From Arenicola marina (taxonomy: Eukaryota > Annelida > Polychaeta > Arenicolidae), in assembly GCA_964019135.1 (NCBI GenBank), contig OZ025258.1, positions 372,001 to 436,000 of the forward strand: 64,000 nt of DNA. Direction: 5' to 3'. This document shows, piece after piece, positions 1-12,836 of this stretch. Both the position numbers and the translations under genes were made by a program. The notes beneath the pieces were generated by a model. It was not told the origin of the DNA and ran no database searches. It was given only the letters and a program-made list of their open reading frames with translations. Positions within the stretch are counted from its first letter, which is position 1; every line of letters starts with the position of its first letter.

Positions 1-3000
1 TATAGCCCGTGGTGTATAGCCTGTGGTGTATAGCCTGTGGTGTATAGCCCATGGTGTATAGCCTGTGGTGTATAGCCTGTGGTGTATGGCCCGTGGTGTA
101 TAGCCCATGGTGTATAGCCCGTGGTGTATAGTCCGTGGTGTATAGCCCGTGGTGTATAGCCCATGGTGTATAGCCTGTGGTGTATAGCCTGTGGTGTATA
201 GCCCGTGGTGTATAGCCCATGGTGTATAGCCCGTGGTGTATAGCCCATGGTGTATAGCCTGTGGTGTATAGCCCGTGGCGTATAGCCCATGGTGTATAGC
301 CCGTGGTGTATAGCCTGTGGTGTATAGCCTGTGGTGTATAGCCCATGGTGAATAGTCTGGTGTATAGCCCATGGTGTATAGCCTGTGGTGTATAGCCTGT
401 GGTGTATAGCCCGTGGTGTATAGCCCGTGGTGTATAGCCCGTGGTGTATAGCCTGTGGTGTATAGCCTGTGGTGTATAGCCCATGGTGAATAGTCTGGTG
501 TATAGCCCATGGTGTATAGCCTGTGGTGTATAGCCTGTGGTGTATAGCCCATGGTGAATAGTCTGGTGTATAGCCCATGGTGTATAGCCTGTGGTGTATA
601 GCCCGTGGTGTATAGCCCATGGTGTATAGCCTGTGGTGTATAGCCCGTGGTGTATAGCCCATGGTGTATAGCCCATGGTGTATAGCCCGTGGTGTATAGT
701 CCGTGGTGTATAGCCCGTGGTGTATAGCCCATGGTGTATAGCCCGTGGTGTATAGCCTGTGGTGTATAGCCTGTGGTGTATAGCCCGTGGTGTATAGCCC
801 GTGGTGTATAGCCTGTGGTGTATAGCCTGTGGTGTATAGCCCATGGTGAATAGTCTGGTGTATAGCCCATGGTGTATAGCCTGTGGTGTATAGCCTGTGG
901 TGTATAGCCCGTGGTGTATAGCCCGTGGTGTATAGCCCATGGTGTATAGCCCATGGTGTATAGCCCGTGGTGTATAGTCTGTGGTGTATAGCCCATGGTG
1001 TATAGCCTGTGGTGTATAGCCCGTGGTGTATAGCCCGTGGTGTATAGCCCATGGTGTATAGCCCATGGTGTATAGCCCGTGGTGTATAGCCCGTGGTGTA
1101 TAGCCCATGGTGTATAGTCCGTGGTGTATAGCCCATGGTGTATAGCCCGTGGTGTATAGCCCGTGGTGTATAGCCTGTGGTGTATAGCCTGTGGTGTATA
1201 GCCCATGCTGAATAGTCTGGTGTATAGCCCATGGTGTATAGCCTGTGGTGTATAGCCTGTGGTGTATAGCCCATGGTGAATAGTCTGGTGTATAGCCCAT
1301 GGTGTATAGCCTGTGGTGTATAGCCCGTGGTGTATAGCCCATGGTGTATAGCCCGTGGTGTATAGCCCATGGTGTATAGCCCGTGGTGTATAGCCCGTGG
1401 TGTATAGCCCATGGTGTATAGCCCGTGGTGTATAGCCAGTGGTGTATAGCCAGTGGTGTATAGCCCGTGGTGTATAGCCAGTGGTTTATAGCCTGTGGTG
1501 TATAGCCTGTGGTGTATAGCCTGTGGTGCATAGCCTGTGGTGTATAGCCTGTGGTGTATAGCCTGTGGTGTATAGCCTGTGGTGTATAGCCCATGGTGAA
1601 TAGTCTGGTGTATAGCCCATGGTGCATAGCCTGTGGTGTATAGCCCATGGTGTATAGCCCATGGTGTATAGCCCGTGGTGTATAGCCCGTGGTGTATAGC
1701 CACCGCTGTGAATGCCTGTGGTGTATAGCCACCGCTGTGAAGGCCTGTGGTGTATAGCCACCGCTGTGAATGCCTGTGGTGTATAGCCACCGCTGTGAAG
1801 GCCTGTGGTGTATAGCCACCGCTGTGAATGCCTGTGGGTTATAGCCACCGCTGTGAAGGCCTGTGGTGTATAGCCACCGTTGTGAAGGCCTGTGGTGTAT
1901 AGACACCGCTGTGAAGGCCTGTGGTGTACAGCCACCGCTGTAAAGGCCTGTGGTGTATAGCCACCGCTGTGAAGGCCTGTGGTGTATAGCCACCGCTGTA
2001 AAGTCCTGTGGTGTATAGCCCATGGTGAATAGTCTGGTGTATAGCCCATGGTGCATAGACTGTGGTGTATAGCCCATGGTGTATAGCCCATGGTGTATAG
2101 CTCGTGGTGTATAGCCCGTGGTGTATAGCCCATGGTGTATAGCCCGTGGTGTATAGCCCGTGGTGTATAGCCTGTGGTGTATAGCCTGTGGTGTATAGCC
2201 TGTGGTGTATAGCCTGTGGTGTATAGCCCGTGGTGTATAGCCTGTGGTGTATAGCCCGTGGTGTATAGCCCATGGTGTATAGCCTGTGGTGTATAGCCTG
2301 TGGTGTATAGCCCATGGTGTATAGCCCGTGGTGTATAGCCCGTGGTGTATAGCCCATGGTGTATAGCCCGTGGTGTATAGCCAGTGGTGTATAGCCAGTG
2401 GTGTATAGCCTGTGGTGTATAGCCCGTGGTGTATAGCCTGTGGTGTATAGCCCATGGTGTATAGCCCGTGGTGTATAGCCACCGCTGTAAAGGCCTGTGG
2501 TGTGTAGCCACCGCGTTGAAGGCCTGGGGTGTATAGCCTGTGGTGTATAGCCACCGCTGTGAAGGCCTGTGGTGTATAGCCACCGCTGTAAAGGCCTGTG
2601 GTGTATAACCACCGCTGTGAATGCCTGTGGTGTATAGACACCGCTGTGAATGCCTGTGGTGTATAGCCACCGCTGTGAATGCCTGTGGTGTATAGCCACC
2701 GCTGTGAAGGCCTGTGGTGTATAGCCACCGCTGTGAATGCCTGTGGTGTATAGCCACCGCTGTGAAGACCTGTGGTGTATAGCCACCGCTGTGAAGGCCT
2801 GTGGGTTATAGCCACCGCTGTGAAGGCCTGTGGTGTATAGCCACCGTTGTGAAGGCCTGTGGTGTATAGCCACCGCTGTGAAGGCCTGTGGTGTATAGCC
2901 ACCGCTGTAAAGGCCTGTGGTGTATAGCCACCGCTGTAAAGACCTGTGGGTTATAGCCACCGCGTTGAAGGCCTGTGGTGTATAGCCACCGTTGTGAAGG

Positions 3001-5775
3001 CCTGTGGTGTGTAGCCACCGCTGTGAAGGCCTGTGGTGTATAGCCACCGCTGTGAAGGCCTGTGGTGTATAGACACCGCTGTGAATGCCTGTGGTGTATA
3101 GACACCGCTGTGAATGCCTGTGGTGTATAGCCACCGCTGTGAAGGCCTGTGGTGTATAGCTACCGCTGTAAAGACCTGTGGGTTATAGCCACCGCGTTGA
3201 AGGCCTGTGGTGTATAGCCACCGTTGTGAAGGCCTGTGGTGTGTAGCCACCGCTGTGAAGGCCTGTGGTGTATAGCCACCGCTGTGAAGGCCTGTGGTGT
3301 ATAGCCACCGTTGTGAAGGCCTGTGGTGTATAGCCACCGCTGTAAAGGCCTGTGGTGTATAGCCACCGCTGTGAAGGCCTGTGGTGTATAGCCACCGCGT
3401 TGAAGGCCTGTGGTGTATAGCCACCGTTGTGAAGGCCTGTGGTGTGTAGCCACCGCTGTGAAGGCCTGTGGTGTATAGCCACCGTTGTGAAGGCCTGTGG
3501 TGTATAGCCACCGCTGTAAAGACCTGTGGGTTATAGCCACCGCTGTGAAGGTCTGTGGTGTATAGCCACCGCTGTGAAGGCCTGTGGTGTATAGCCACCG
3601 CTGTGAAGGCCTGTGGTGTATAGCCACCGCTGTGAATGCCTGTGGTGTATAGCCACCGTTGTGAAGGCCTGTGGTGTATAGCCACCGCTGTGAAGGCCTG
3701 TGGTGTATAGCCTCCGTTGTGAAGGCCTGTGGTGTATAGCCACCGCTGTGAATGCCTGTGGTGTATAGCCACCGTTGTGAAGGCCTGTGGTGTATAGCCA
3801 CCGCTGTGAAGGCCTGTGGTGTATAGCCACCGTTGTGAAGGCCTGTGGTGTATAGCCACCGCTGAGAAGGCCTGTGGTGTATAGCCACCGCTGTGAAGGC
3901 CTGTGGTGTATAGCCACCGCTGTGAAGGCCTGTGGTGTATAGCCACCGCTGTGAAGGCCTGTGGTGTATAGCCACCGCTGTGAAGGCCTGTGGTGTATAG
4001 CCACCGCTGTGAAGGCCTGTGGTGTATAGCTACCGCTGTAAAGGCCTGTGGTGTATAGCCACCGCTGTGAAGGCCTGTGGTGTATAGCCACCGCTGTGAA
4101 GGCATGTGGTGTATAGCCACCGCTGTGAAGGCCTGTGGTGTATAGCTACCGCTGTGAAGGCCTGTGGTGTTTAGCCACCGCTGTGAAGGCCTGTGGTGTA
4201 TAGACACCGCTGTGAAGGCCTGTGGTGTATAGCCACCGCTGTGAAGGCCTGTGGTGTATAGCCTCCGTTGTGAAGGCCTGTGGTGTATAGCCACCGCTGT
4301 GAATGCCTGTGGTGTATAGCCACCGTTGTGAAGGCCTGTGGTGTATAGCCACCGCTGTGAAGGCCTGTGGTGTATAGCCACCGTTGTGAAGGCCTGTGGT
4401 GTATAGCCACCGCTGAGAAGGCCTGTGGTGTATAGCCACCGCTGTGAAGGCCTGTGGTGTATAGCCACCGCTGTGAAGGCCTGTGGTGTATAGCCACCAC
4501 TGTGAAGGCCTGTGGTGTATAGCCACCGCTGTGAAGGCCTGTGGTGTATAGCCACCGCTGTGAAGGCCTGTGGTGTATAGCTACCGCTGTAAAGGCCTGT
4601 GGTGTATAGCCACCGCTGTGAAGGCCTGTGGTGTATAGCCACCGCTGTGAAGGCATGTGGTGTATAGCCACCGCTGTGAAGGCCTGTGGTGTATAGCTAC
4701 CGCTGTGAAGGCCTGTGGTGTTTAGCCACCGCTGTGAAGGCCTGTGGTGTATAGACACCGCTGTGAAGGCCTGTGGTGTATAGCCACCGCTGTGAAGGCC
4801 TGTGGTGTATAGCCACCGCTGTGAAGGCCTGTGGTTTATAGCCACCGCTGTGAAGGCCTGTGGTGTATCGCCACCGCTGTGAATGCCTGTGGTGTATAGC
4901 CACCGCTGTGAATGCCTGTGGTGTATAGCCACCGCTGTGAAGGCCTGTGGTGTATAGCCACCGCTGTGAAGGCCTGTGGTGTATAGCCACCGCTGTGAAG
5001 GCCTGTGGTGTATAGCCACCGCTGTGAAGGCCTGTGGTGTATAGCCACCGCTGTGAAGGCCTGTGGTGTATAGCCACCGCTGTGAAGGCCTGTGGTGTAT
5101 AGCCACCGCTGTGAAGGCCTGTGGTGTATAGACACCGCTGTGAAGGCCTGTGGTGTATAGCCACCGCTGTAAAGGCCTGTGGTGTATAGCCACCGCTGTG
5201 AAGGCCTGTGGTGTATAGCCACCGCTGTAAAGTCCTGTGGTGTATAGCCACCGCTGTAAAGGCCTGTGGTGTATAGCCACCGCTGTGAAGGCCTGTGGTG
5301 TATAGCCACCGCTGTGAATGCCTGTGGTGTATAGCCACCGTTGTGAAGGCCTGTGGTGTATAGCCACCGCTGTGAAGGCCTGTGGTGTATAGCCACCGCT
5401 GTGAATGCCTGTGGTGTATAGCCACCGCTGTGAAGGCCTGTGGTGTATAGCCACCGCTGTGAAGGCCTGTGGTGTATAGCCACCGCTGTGAAGGCCTGTG
5501 GTGTATAGCCACCGCTGTAAAGGCCTGTGGTGTATAGCCACCGCTGTGAAGGCCTGTGGTGTATAGCCACCGCTGTAAAGGCCTGTGGTGTATAGCCACC
5601 GCTGTGAAGGCCTGTGGTGTATAGCCACCGCTGTAAAGTCCTGTGGTGTATAGCCACCGCTGTAAAGGCCTGTGGTGTATAGCTACCGCTGTAAAGGCCT
5701 GTGGTGTATAGCTACCGCTGTAAAGGCCTGTGGTGTATAGCTACCGCTGTAAAGGCCTGTGGTGTATAGCCACCA
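1..5775. repeat. compound 14-bp / 29-bp minisatellite
   Basis: The block is an uninterrupted tandem array entering from the left edge. From 1 to about 1693 and again from about 2011 to 2475 the unit is 14 bp (tatagcccgtggtg and one-base variants). From about 1694 to 2010 and from 2476 to 5775 the unit is 29 bp. The 29-bp unit is the 14-bp unit split after tatagcc by a 15-bp insert (accgctgtgaaggcc). Variants such as gaatagtctggtg recur in groups, which shows higher-order copying. Because 29 is not a multiple of 3, reading frames drift through all three phases and give long but meaningless open frames with a 29-residue period. Confidence 0.97.
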
Positions 5776-6629
5776 TGGCAGTCAATGCCTATACCCACGG
5801 TGTGTGTGTGGCGAGGCAGCAGTCACTGACGGGCTTCCCTGCTGACTGATTTTATATCGATTACTGACTTGGCCAGGTGAACGGAACCAACTGTCTACCG
5901 CCGAGCCATACCCCCCTCCCCATTCCGCCACCCCCTCCTTAAAGGCTGGGGCCCGACCTGGCCGGTGTGAATACATACCTATAGGCTGGTTGGCTGTGTG
6001 AGAGCACGCAGGGCGCAAGGCTCCACTCCACTGTATACCACGGTGTAGGGCCGTTGGGCCCACAGAACTAACTCACCGCTGGTTTCCAAGATGGCAGGGA
6101 GAGACGCGCTGTTGTTATGGGGCTGAGGTGTGGAGCCCTCGTCGTTAAGAGCGCGCTCCGTCCCCGCACGGCCGGCCTGGACCTACAGCGCTTCTCCCAG
6201 CGCTAGGTGGTGCGGTGTAGTCCTTGCCCAGTCTGGCCGGTATCATCCCTGGCGTTGCTGGCTTCAGGGTCGTTAAAGCGGCTGACAGCGCGCCATCCAG
6301 GGTTATAAGTGGTGCACAGAGCACCCCGTGGAACAGGACCGCCACAGTGACTGACAGAGCACCACCAGAAACAGAGGGCCACAGGCAGAGCCAGGCGGAG
6401 GGTGGCCAGTCACACCCATTGACACAGACCCTAGCTGCCGGTATCAGTCGGGGTGCAGACATATCGGGCCTTTCGTCGAAGCAGTGGAGTGCACACCACA
6501 CATATACATATAGAGTAATATATATGTATGTTATAGTGACCGCTGGTGCCACGCTTTGGATATAACACGTGATGCCAACACCCGAGTGATCGAGCGGCAC
6601 AGACAAGTCAAGGTGAGTGTGTAATACGG
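5776..6629. other. single-copy sequence, no gene recognised
   Basis: This spacer between two arrays is of mixed composition and includes a short TA-rich stretch near 6500-6535. Short open frames on both strands lack recognisable domains or convincing splice signals. I see no RNA gene or transposon terminus here. Confidence 0.6.
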
Positions 6630-7850
6630 GACCGACCAGGTGACTGGAGGGGTGGCCGACCAGGTGACTGGAGGGGTGGCCAACCAGGTGACTGGAGGGG
6701 TGGCCGACCAGGTGACTGAAGGGGTGGCCGACCAGGTGACTGGAGGAGTGGCCGACCAGGTGACTGGAGGAGTGGCCGACCACGTGACTGGAGGGGTGGC
6801 CGACCAGGTGACTGGAGGGGTGGCCGACCAGGTGACTGGAGGGGTGGCCGACCAGGTGACTGGAGGGGTGGCCGACCAGGTGACTGGGAGGTGGCCAACC
6901 AGGTGACTGGAGGGGTGGCCGACCAGGTGACTGGAGGGGTGGCCGACCAGGTGACTGGAGGAGTGGCCGACCAGGTGACTGGAGGAGTGGCCGACCACGT
7001 GACTGGAGGGGTGGCCGACCAGGTGACTGGAGGAGTGGCCGACCACGTGACTGGAGGGGTGGCCGACCAGGTGACTGGAGGGGTGGCCGACCAGGTGACT
7101 GAAGGGGTGGCCGACCAGGTGACTGGAGGAGTGGCCGACCAGGTGACTGGAGGAGTGGCCGACCACGTGACTGGAGGGGTGGCCGACCAGGTGACTGGAG
7201 GGGTGGCCGACCAGGTGACTGGAGGGGTGGCCGACCAGGTGACTGGAGGGGTGGCCGACCAGGTGACTGGGAGGTGGCCAACCAGGTGACTGGAGGGGTG
7301 GCCGACCAGGTGACTGGAGGGGTGGCCGACCAGGTGACTGGAGGGGTGGCCGACCAGGTGACTGGAGGGATGGCCGACCAGGTGACTGGAGGGGTGGCCG
7401 ACCAGGTGACTGGGAGGTGGCCAACTAGGTGACTGGAGGGGTGGCCGACCAGGTGACTGGAGGGGTGGCCGACCAGGTGACTGGAGGGGTGGCCGACCAG
7501 GTGACTGGAGGGGTGGCAAACCAGGTGACTGGAGGGGTGGCCGACCAGGTGACTGGAGGGGTGGCCGACCAGGTGACTGAAGGGGTGGCCAACCAGGTGA
7601 CTGGAGGGGTGGCCGACCAGGTAACTGGAGGGGTGGCCGACCAGGTGACTGGAGGGGTGGCCGACCAGGTGACTGGAGGGGTGGCCGACCAGGTGACTGA
7701 AGGGGTGGCCAACCAGGTGACTGGAGGGGTGGCCAACCAGGTGACTGGAGGGGTGGCCAACCAGGTGACTGGAGGGGTGGCCGACCAGGTGACTGGAGGG
7801 TTGGCCGACCAGGTGACTGGAGGGGTGGCCAACCAGATGACGGAAGGGGT
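6630..7850. repeat. 24-bp minisatellite rich in CAGGTG/CACGTG
   Basis: About 50 units of 24 bp are present, with core accaggtgactggagggg. Occasional shorter units (for example near 6885, 7270 and 7410) shift the frame. The right edge decays between 7810 and 7925 into diverged copies. Each unit carries a CAGGTG hexamer, and a few carry CACGTG, both of E-box type (CANNTG). Whether they bind anything is unknown. Both strands stay open in several frames because the unit is a multiple of three and lacks stop codons. Confidence 0.96.
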
Positions 7851-7937
7851 CAAAGGGGTGGCCAAAGAGGTGCCTAAAGGGTGGCCAAAGGAGTGGCCAA
7901 AATGGTGGCCGAATAGGTGGCCCAAGCGGTGGTCACC

Positions 7938-8503
7938 ATGTGTAGCTCCCGTGTGAGGAGAGGGTTAGCTTAACAGACAGTTACGCGAAAGTTAAAAACC
8001 ATGCAATTGGCTTTAAATGGTGACTCAAAGCACAAACACACTGTAACTGCTGGTGAAACCGACCAGTCAACATGTTATATCTGCCACAGTGGTGTGTCCT
8101 TTATCTTAGCTCGCTCTCAAGGCAAGTGGCACTTCTCTCAGTGGGAAGAAAAATCTGTGAACTCACAGGAGGAAAACACTGACACCATTGGGTGGCTTAC
8201 CCGGGGCTCACCGAACCGGCTGAGGCGATAAGGAACCAGCGGCCAGGGAGTCTGGGAATCGGTGGGGGGGGGGGGGGGGGGGGTGGAGAGACTCTCTGTC
8301 TGCCACCCGCCCGTGGCGCTGCGGAAACCACAGACCATTAGGAGAGAGTAAACAGGGCAGTAGAGAGATCCTAAGTAAGCCCCTAGGTGCTGCTGCCTGC
8401 CTTGTTTGTAATTTGCGAGTCAATTTTTGCTGCTTTAAAAGTAAAATTAGTCATGCTTATTTGTATTTAAAAGTGCGTATTTCTCTGGGTTCTCTGATCA
8501 ACA
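7938..8503 (+). mobile_element. possible solo LTR or LTR fragment (fossil)
   Basis: A segment starting with TGT and ending with ACA is followed two bases later by tggcgccagacgaag, which has the shape of a retroelement primer-binding site. A TTTAAAAG stretch near 8467 could be a promoter box. No gag, pol or second LTR is seen, and a 34-bp minisatellite begins about 65 bases further on. It is interrupted by a G homopolymer at about 8262-8283. The family cannot be assigned. The call rests only on the terminal bases and the PBS-like string, so it is weak. Confidence 0.22.
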
Positions 8504-8569
8504 AGTGGCGCCAGACGAAGCAGCAAGCTCCGGATATATATTAACAGATCAATATGGTTACAGTTTACA

Positions 8570-10172
8570 GGTCGGGATTGGTGGTACTGGGGCGGGATCC
8601 AGGTAGAGGGATTGGTGGTACTGGGGCGGGATTCAGGTAGAGGGATTGGTGGTACTGGGGCGGGATTCAGGTAGAGGGATTGGTGGTACTGGGACAGGAT
8701 CCAGGTAGACGGATTGCTGGTACTGGGGCGGGATCCAGGTAGAGGGATTGGTGGTACTGGGGCGGGATCCAGGTAGAGGGATTGGTGGTACTGGGGCGGG
8801 ATTCAGGTAGAGGGATTGGTGGTACTGGGGCGGGATTCAGGTAGAGGGATTGGTGGTACTGGGACAGGATCCAGGTAGAGGGATTGGTGGTACTGGGGCG
8901 GGATCCAGGTAGAGGGATTGGTGGTACTGGGGCGGGATCCAGGTAGAGGGATTGGTGGTACGGGGGCGGGATCCAGGTAGAGGGATTGGTGGTACTGGGG
9001 CGGGATCCAGGTAGAGGGATTGCTGGTACTGGGGCGGGATCCAGGTAGAGGGATTGCTGGTACTGGGGCGGGATCCAGGTAGAGGGATTGGTGGTACTGG
9101 GGCGGGATCCAGGTAGAGGGATTGGTGGTACTGGGGCGGGATCCAGGTAGAGGGATTGCTGGTACTGGGGCGGGATCCAGGTAGAGGGATTGGTGGTACT
9201 GGGGCGGGATCCAGGTAGAGGGATTGGTGGTACTGGGACAGGATCCAGGTAGAGGGATTGGTGGTACTGGGGCGGGATCCATTTAGAGGGATTGGTGGTA
9301 CTGGGGCGGGATCCAGGTAGAGGGATTGGTGGTACTGGGGCGGGATCCAGGTAGAGGGATTGGTGGTACTGGGGCGGGATCCAGGTAGAGGGATTGCTGG
9401 TACTGGGGCGGGATCTAGGTAGAGGGATTGCTGGTACTGGGGCGGGATCCAGGTAGAGGGATTGGTGGTACTGGGGCGGGATCCATTTAGAGGGGTTGGT
9501 GGTACTGGGGCGGGATCCAGGTAGAGGGATTGGTGGTACTGGGGCGGGATCCAGGTAGAGGGATTGGTGGTACTGGGGCGGGATCAAGGTAGAGGGATTG
9601 GTGGTACTGGGACAGGATCCAGGTTGACGGATTGCTGGTACTAGGGCGGGATCCAGGTAGAGGGATTGCTGGTACTGGGGCGGGATCCAGGTAGAGGGAT
9701 TGGTGGTACTGGGGCGGGATCCAGGTAGAGGGATTGCTGGTACTGGGGCGGGACCCAGGTAGAGGGATCGGTGGTACTGGGGCGGGATCCAGGTAGAGGG
9801 ATTGCTGGTACTGGTGCGGGATCCAGGTAGAGGGATTGGTGGTACTGGGGCAGGATCCAGGTCGAGGGATTGCTGGTACTGGGGCGGGATCCAGGTAGAG
9901 GGATTGGTGGCACTGGGGCGGGATCCAGGTCGAGGGATTGCTGGTACTGGGGCGGGATCCAGGTAGAGGGATTGGTGGCACTGGGGCGGGATCCAGGTAG
10001 AGGGATTGGTGGTACTGGGGCAGGATCCAGGTAGAGGGATTGGTGGTACTGGGGCGGGATCCAGGTAGAGGGATTGGTGGTACTGGGGCAGGATCCAGGT
10101 AGAGGGATTGCTGGTACTGGGGCGGGATCCAGGTAGAGGGATTGGTGGTACTGGGGCAGGATCCAGGTAGAG
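8570..10172. repeat. 34-bp minisatellite
   Basis: About 47 units of 34 bp are present, containing ggtactggggcgggatcc and ending in gagggattggt or gagggattgct. Most units hold a GGATCC site. Because 34 is not a multiple of three, each strand reads as a 34-residue peptide repeat that passes through three phases, and this accounts for the long Pro-rich minus-strand open frames here. No gene is inferred. Confidence 0.96.
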
Positions 10173-11210
10173 GGATCCAGACCCGGGGACTGCTATGGGC
10201 AAGGTGTACGCTTCTGGAGCGAAGTTGAAGACAAAGACGATATCTCTGATGTTGTGAATGTTTGGCTGGATTCTCCGGATCCTCCGTGTGGGGCCGGCGT
10301 ACCGCCTGATCACCGGATACGGTTCTCAGAGGCACTTACCTCGCGGCCAGCGACTAGGGACTGCGGATTTACCTCTCCCGGTGTCTATGACGTCACACCC
10401 CGATCACAGCCTGTTTTTTTAGCACCAAGAAGTGATTTATGGATTTCGCCGAATCAGACAGATCACTGTTTGGTGCGGGAGATTTTTCTTTAGTATTAGT
10501 GTTATTAGTCCAGAGCCTGAACTTCCAAGAAGGGGCGTGGGGGTTGAGGGGGGGGGGGTGTGGCGAAACCAGGTGGTGTGTCTGCTTACGTTTCTGAACC
10601 TGGATCATTAACGTCACGTGACAGGTTGCGAGGGGTTTGTGTGTTCACCGCGGACGTCTAATTCATGCCGCCAACAGCCCGATCATAAAGGGCGGATGGC
10701 GATGGTCCACGCGTGACCTGTAACACATGTGGGGGTGGGGTTTGGACGCCACCCCCTCTCGCTTTGTTTGTTTTTGTGTAAACAATATTTATTCACGAAT
10801 GGCAAACAGTACAAAATAGTATGTTAATGCCTCTAGTGTTAGTACTATTGGGGAGTCAACAGTCGGAGCTCCTTGCGTACAAATTGCCCCCGACTCCTCT
10901 TCGCCTCTTCAAACTCCTGGATCCGCGCTTGATCCTGAAGGGGTGACCAGGGGGGGGGGGTGACCAGGGGGGTAACAATGGGGAGTGACCAGGGGTGAGT
11001 GACCAGGTGGGGGGGGGGGCACCAGGGGGGAGTGGCCAGGTGGGGGGAGGGGGCACCAGGGGGGAGTGGCCGGGGGGTGACCATGAGGGAGTGACCAGGA
11101 TGGGGGGGGGGGGGGTAAGATGGGGGCGGTGTGTAGGGCGGTCGGCAGCCTATAAGGAGACGCCTATCATTGGACAACATGTTGAAAGCCGAAATTACGA
11201 CTCCGTTGCG
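10173..11210. other. spacer with G-rich degenerate repeats
   Basis: The first two-thirds is single-copy with no recognisable gene. From about 10938 to 11125 there is a degenerate array of gtgaccagggggg-type units separated by G runs of variable length, which would favour G-quadruplexes and slippage. A G run also sits near 10550. Confidence 0.6.
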
Positions 11211-12836
11211 GGGAGAGAGGAGCCATGTGGCGGGGTAACATCCCACTGTTAAAGGGAGAGAGGAACCACGTGGTGGGATAACCCCCCACTGTTAAAGGAA
11301 GAGCGGAGCCATGTAGCGGGGTAACCTCCCACTGTTAAAGGAAGAGCGGAGCCATGTAGCGGGGTAACCTCCCACTGTTAAAGGAAGAGCGGAGCCATGT
11401 AGCGGGGTAACCTCCCACTGTTAAAGGAAGAGCGGAGCCATGTAGCGGGGTAACCTCCCACTGTTAAAGGAAGAGCGGAGCCATGTGGCGGGGTACCTCC
11501 CACTGTTAAAGGAAGAGCGGAGCCATGTAGCGGGGTAACCTCCCACTGTTAAAGGAAGAGCGGAGCCATGTAGCGGGGTAACCTCCCACTGTTAAAGGAA
11601 GAGCGGAGCCATGTAGCGGGGTAACCTCCCACTGTTAAAGGAAGAGCGGAGCCATGTAGCGGGGTAACCTCCCACTGTTAAAGGAAGAGCGGAGCCATGT
11701 AGCGGGGTACCTCCCACTGTTAAAGGAAGAGCGGAGCCATGTAGCGGGGTAACCTCCCACTGTTAAAGGAAGAGCGGAGCCATGTAGCGGGGTAACCTCC
11801 CACTGTTAATGGAAGAGCGGAGCCATGTAGCGGGGTAACCCGCCACTGTTAAAGGAAGGGCGGAGCCATGTAGCGGGGTAACTTCCCACTGTTAAAGGAA
11901 GAGCGGAGCCATGTAGCGGGGTAACCTCCCACTGTTAAAGGAAGAGCGGAGCCATGTAGCGGGGTAACCTCCCACTGTTAAAGGAAGAGCGGAGCCATGT
12001 AGCGGGGTACCTCCCACTGTTAAAGGAAGAGCGGAGCCATGTAGCGGGGTAACCTCCCACTGTTAAAGGAAGAGCGGAGCCATGTAGCGGGGTAACCTCC
12101 CACTGTTAAAGGAAGAGCGGAGCCATGTAGCGGGGTAACCTCCCACTGTAAAGGAAGAGCGGAGCCATGTAGCGGGGTACCTCCCACTGTTAAAGGAAGA
12201 GCGGAGCCATGTAGCGGGGTAACCTCCCACTGTTAAAGGAGGAGCGGAGCCATGTAGCGGGGTAACCTCCCACTGTTAAAGGAAGAGCGGAGCCATTTAG
12301 CGGGGTAACCTCCCACTGTTAAAGGAAGAGCGGAGCCATGTAGCGGGGTAACCTCCCACTGTTAAAGGAAGAGCGGAGCCATGTGGCGGGGTAACCTCCC
12401 ACTGTTAAAGGAAGAGCGGAGCCACGTAGCGGGGTAACCTCCCACTGTTAAAGGAAGAGCGGAGCCATGTAGCGGGGTAACCTCCCACTGTTAAAGGAGG
12501 AGCGGAGCCATGTAGCGGGGTAACCTCCCACTGTTAAAGGAAGAGCGGAGCCATTTAGCGGGGTAACCTCCCACTGTTAAAGGAAGAGCGGAGCCATGTA
12601 GCGGGGTAACCTCCCACTGTTAAAGGAAGAGCGGAGCCATGTGGCGGGGTAACCTCCCACTGTTAAAGGAAGAGCGGAGCCACGTAGCGGGGTAACCTCC
12701 CACTGTTAAAGGAAGAGCGGAGCCATGTGGCGGGGTAACCTCCCACTGTTACAGGAAGACAGGAGCCATGTAGCTGAGTAACCCCCCACTGTTAAAGGAA
12801 GAGCAGAGCCATGTAGCGGGGTAACCTCCCACTGTT
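11211..12836. repeat. 43-bp minisatellite
   Basis: About 38 units of 43 bp are present, each containing gagcggagccatgtagcggg followed by gtaacctcccactgttaaa. Units are very similar to one another. The differences are single substitutions (tag/tgg, one-base loss in gtacc), and small blocks of variants repeat in the same order near 12235-12420 and 12490-12680. This indicates recent multi-unit copying. Confidence 0.96.

Noticed and set aside
1486-5657. Long minus- and plus-strand frames of period 29 residues
   Set aside because: They are products of the 29-bp and 14-bp units. There is no start context, domain or splice support, and overlapping frames are equally open.
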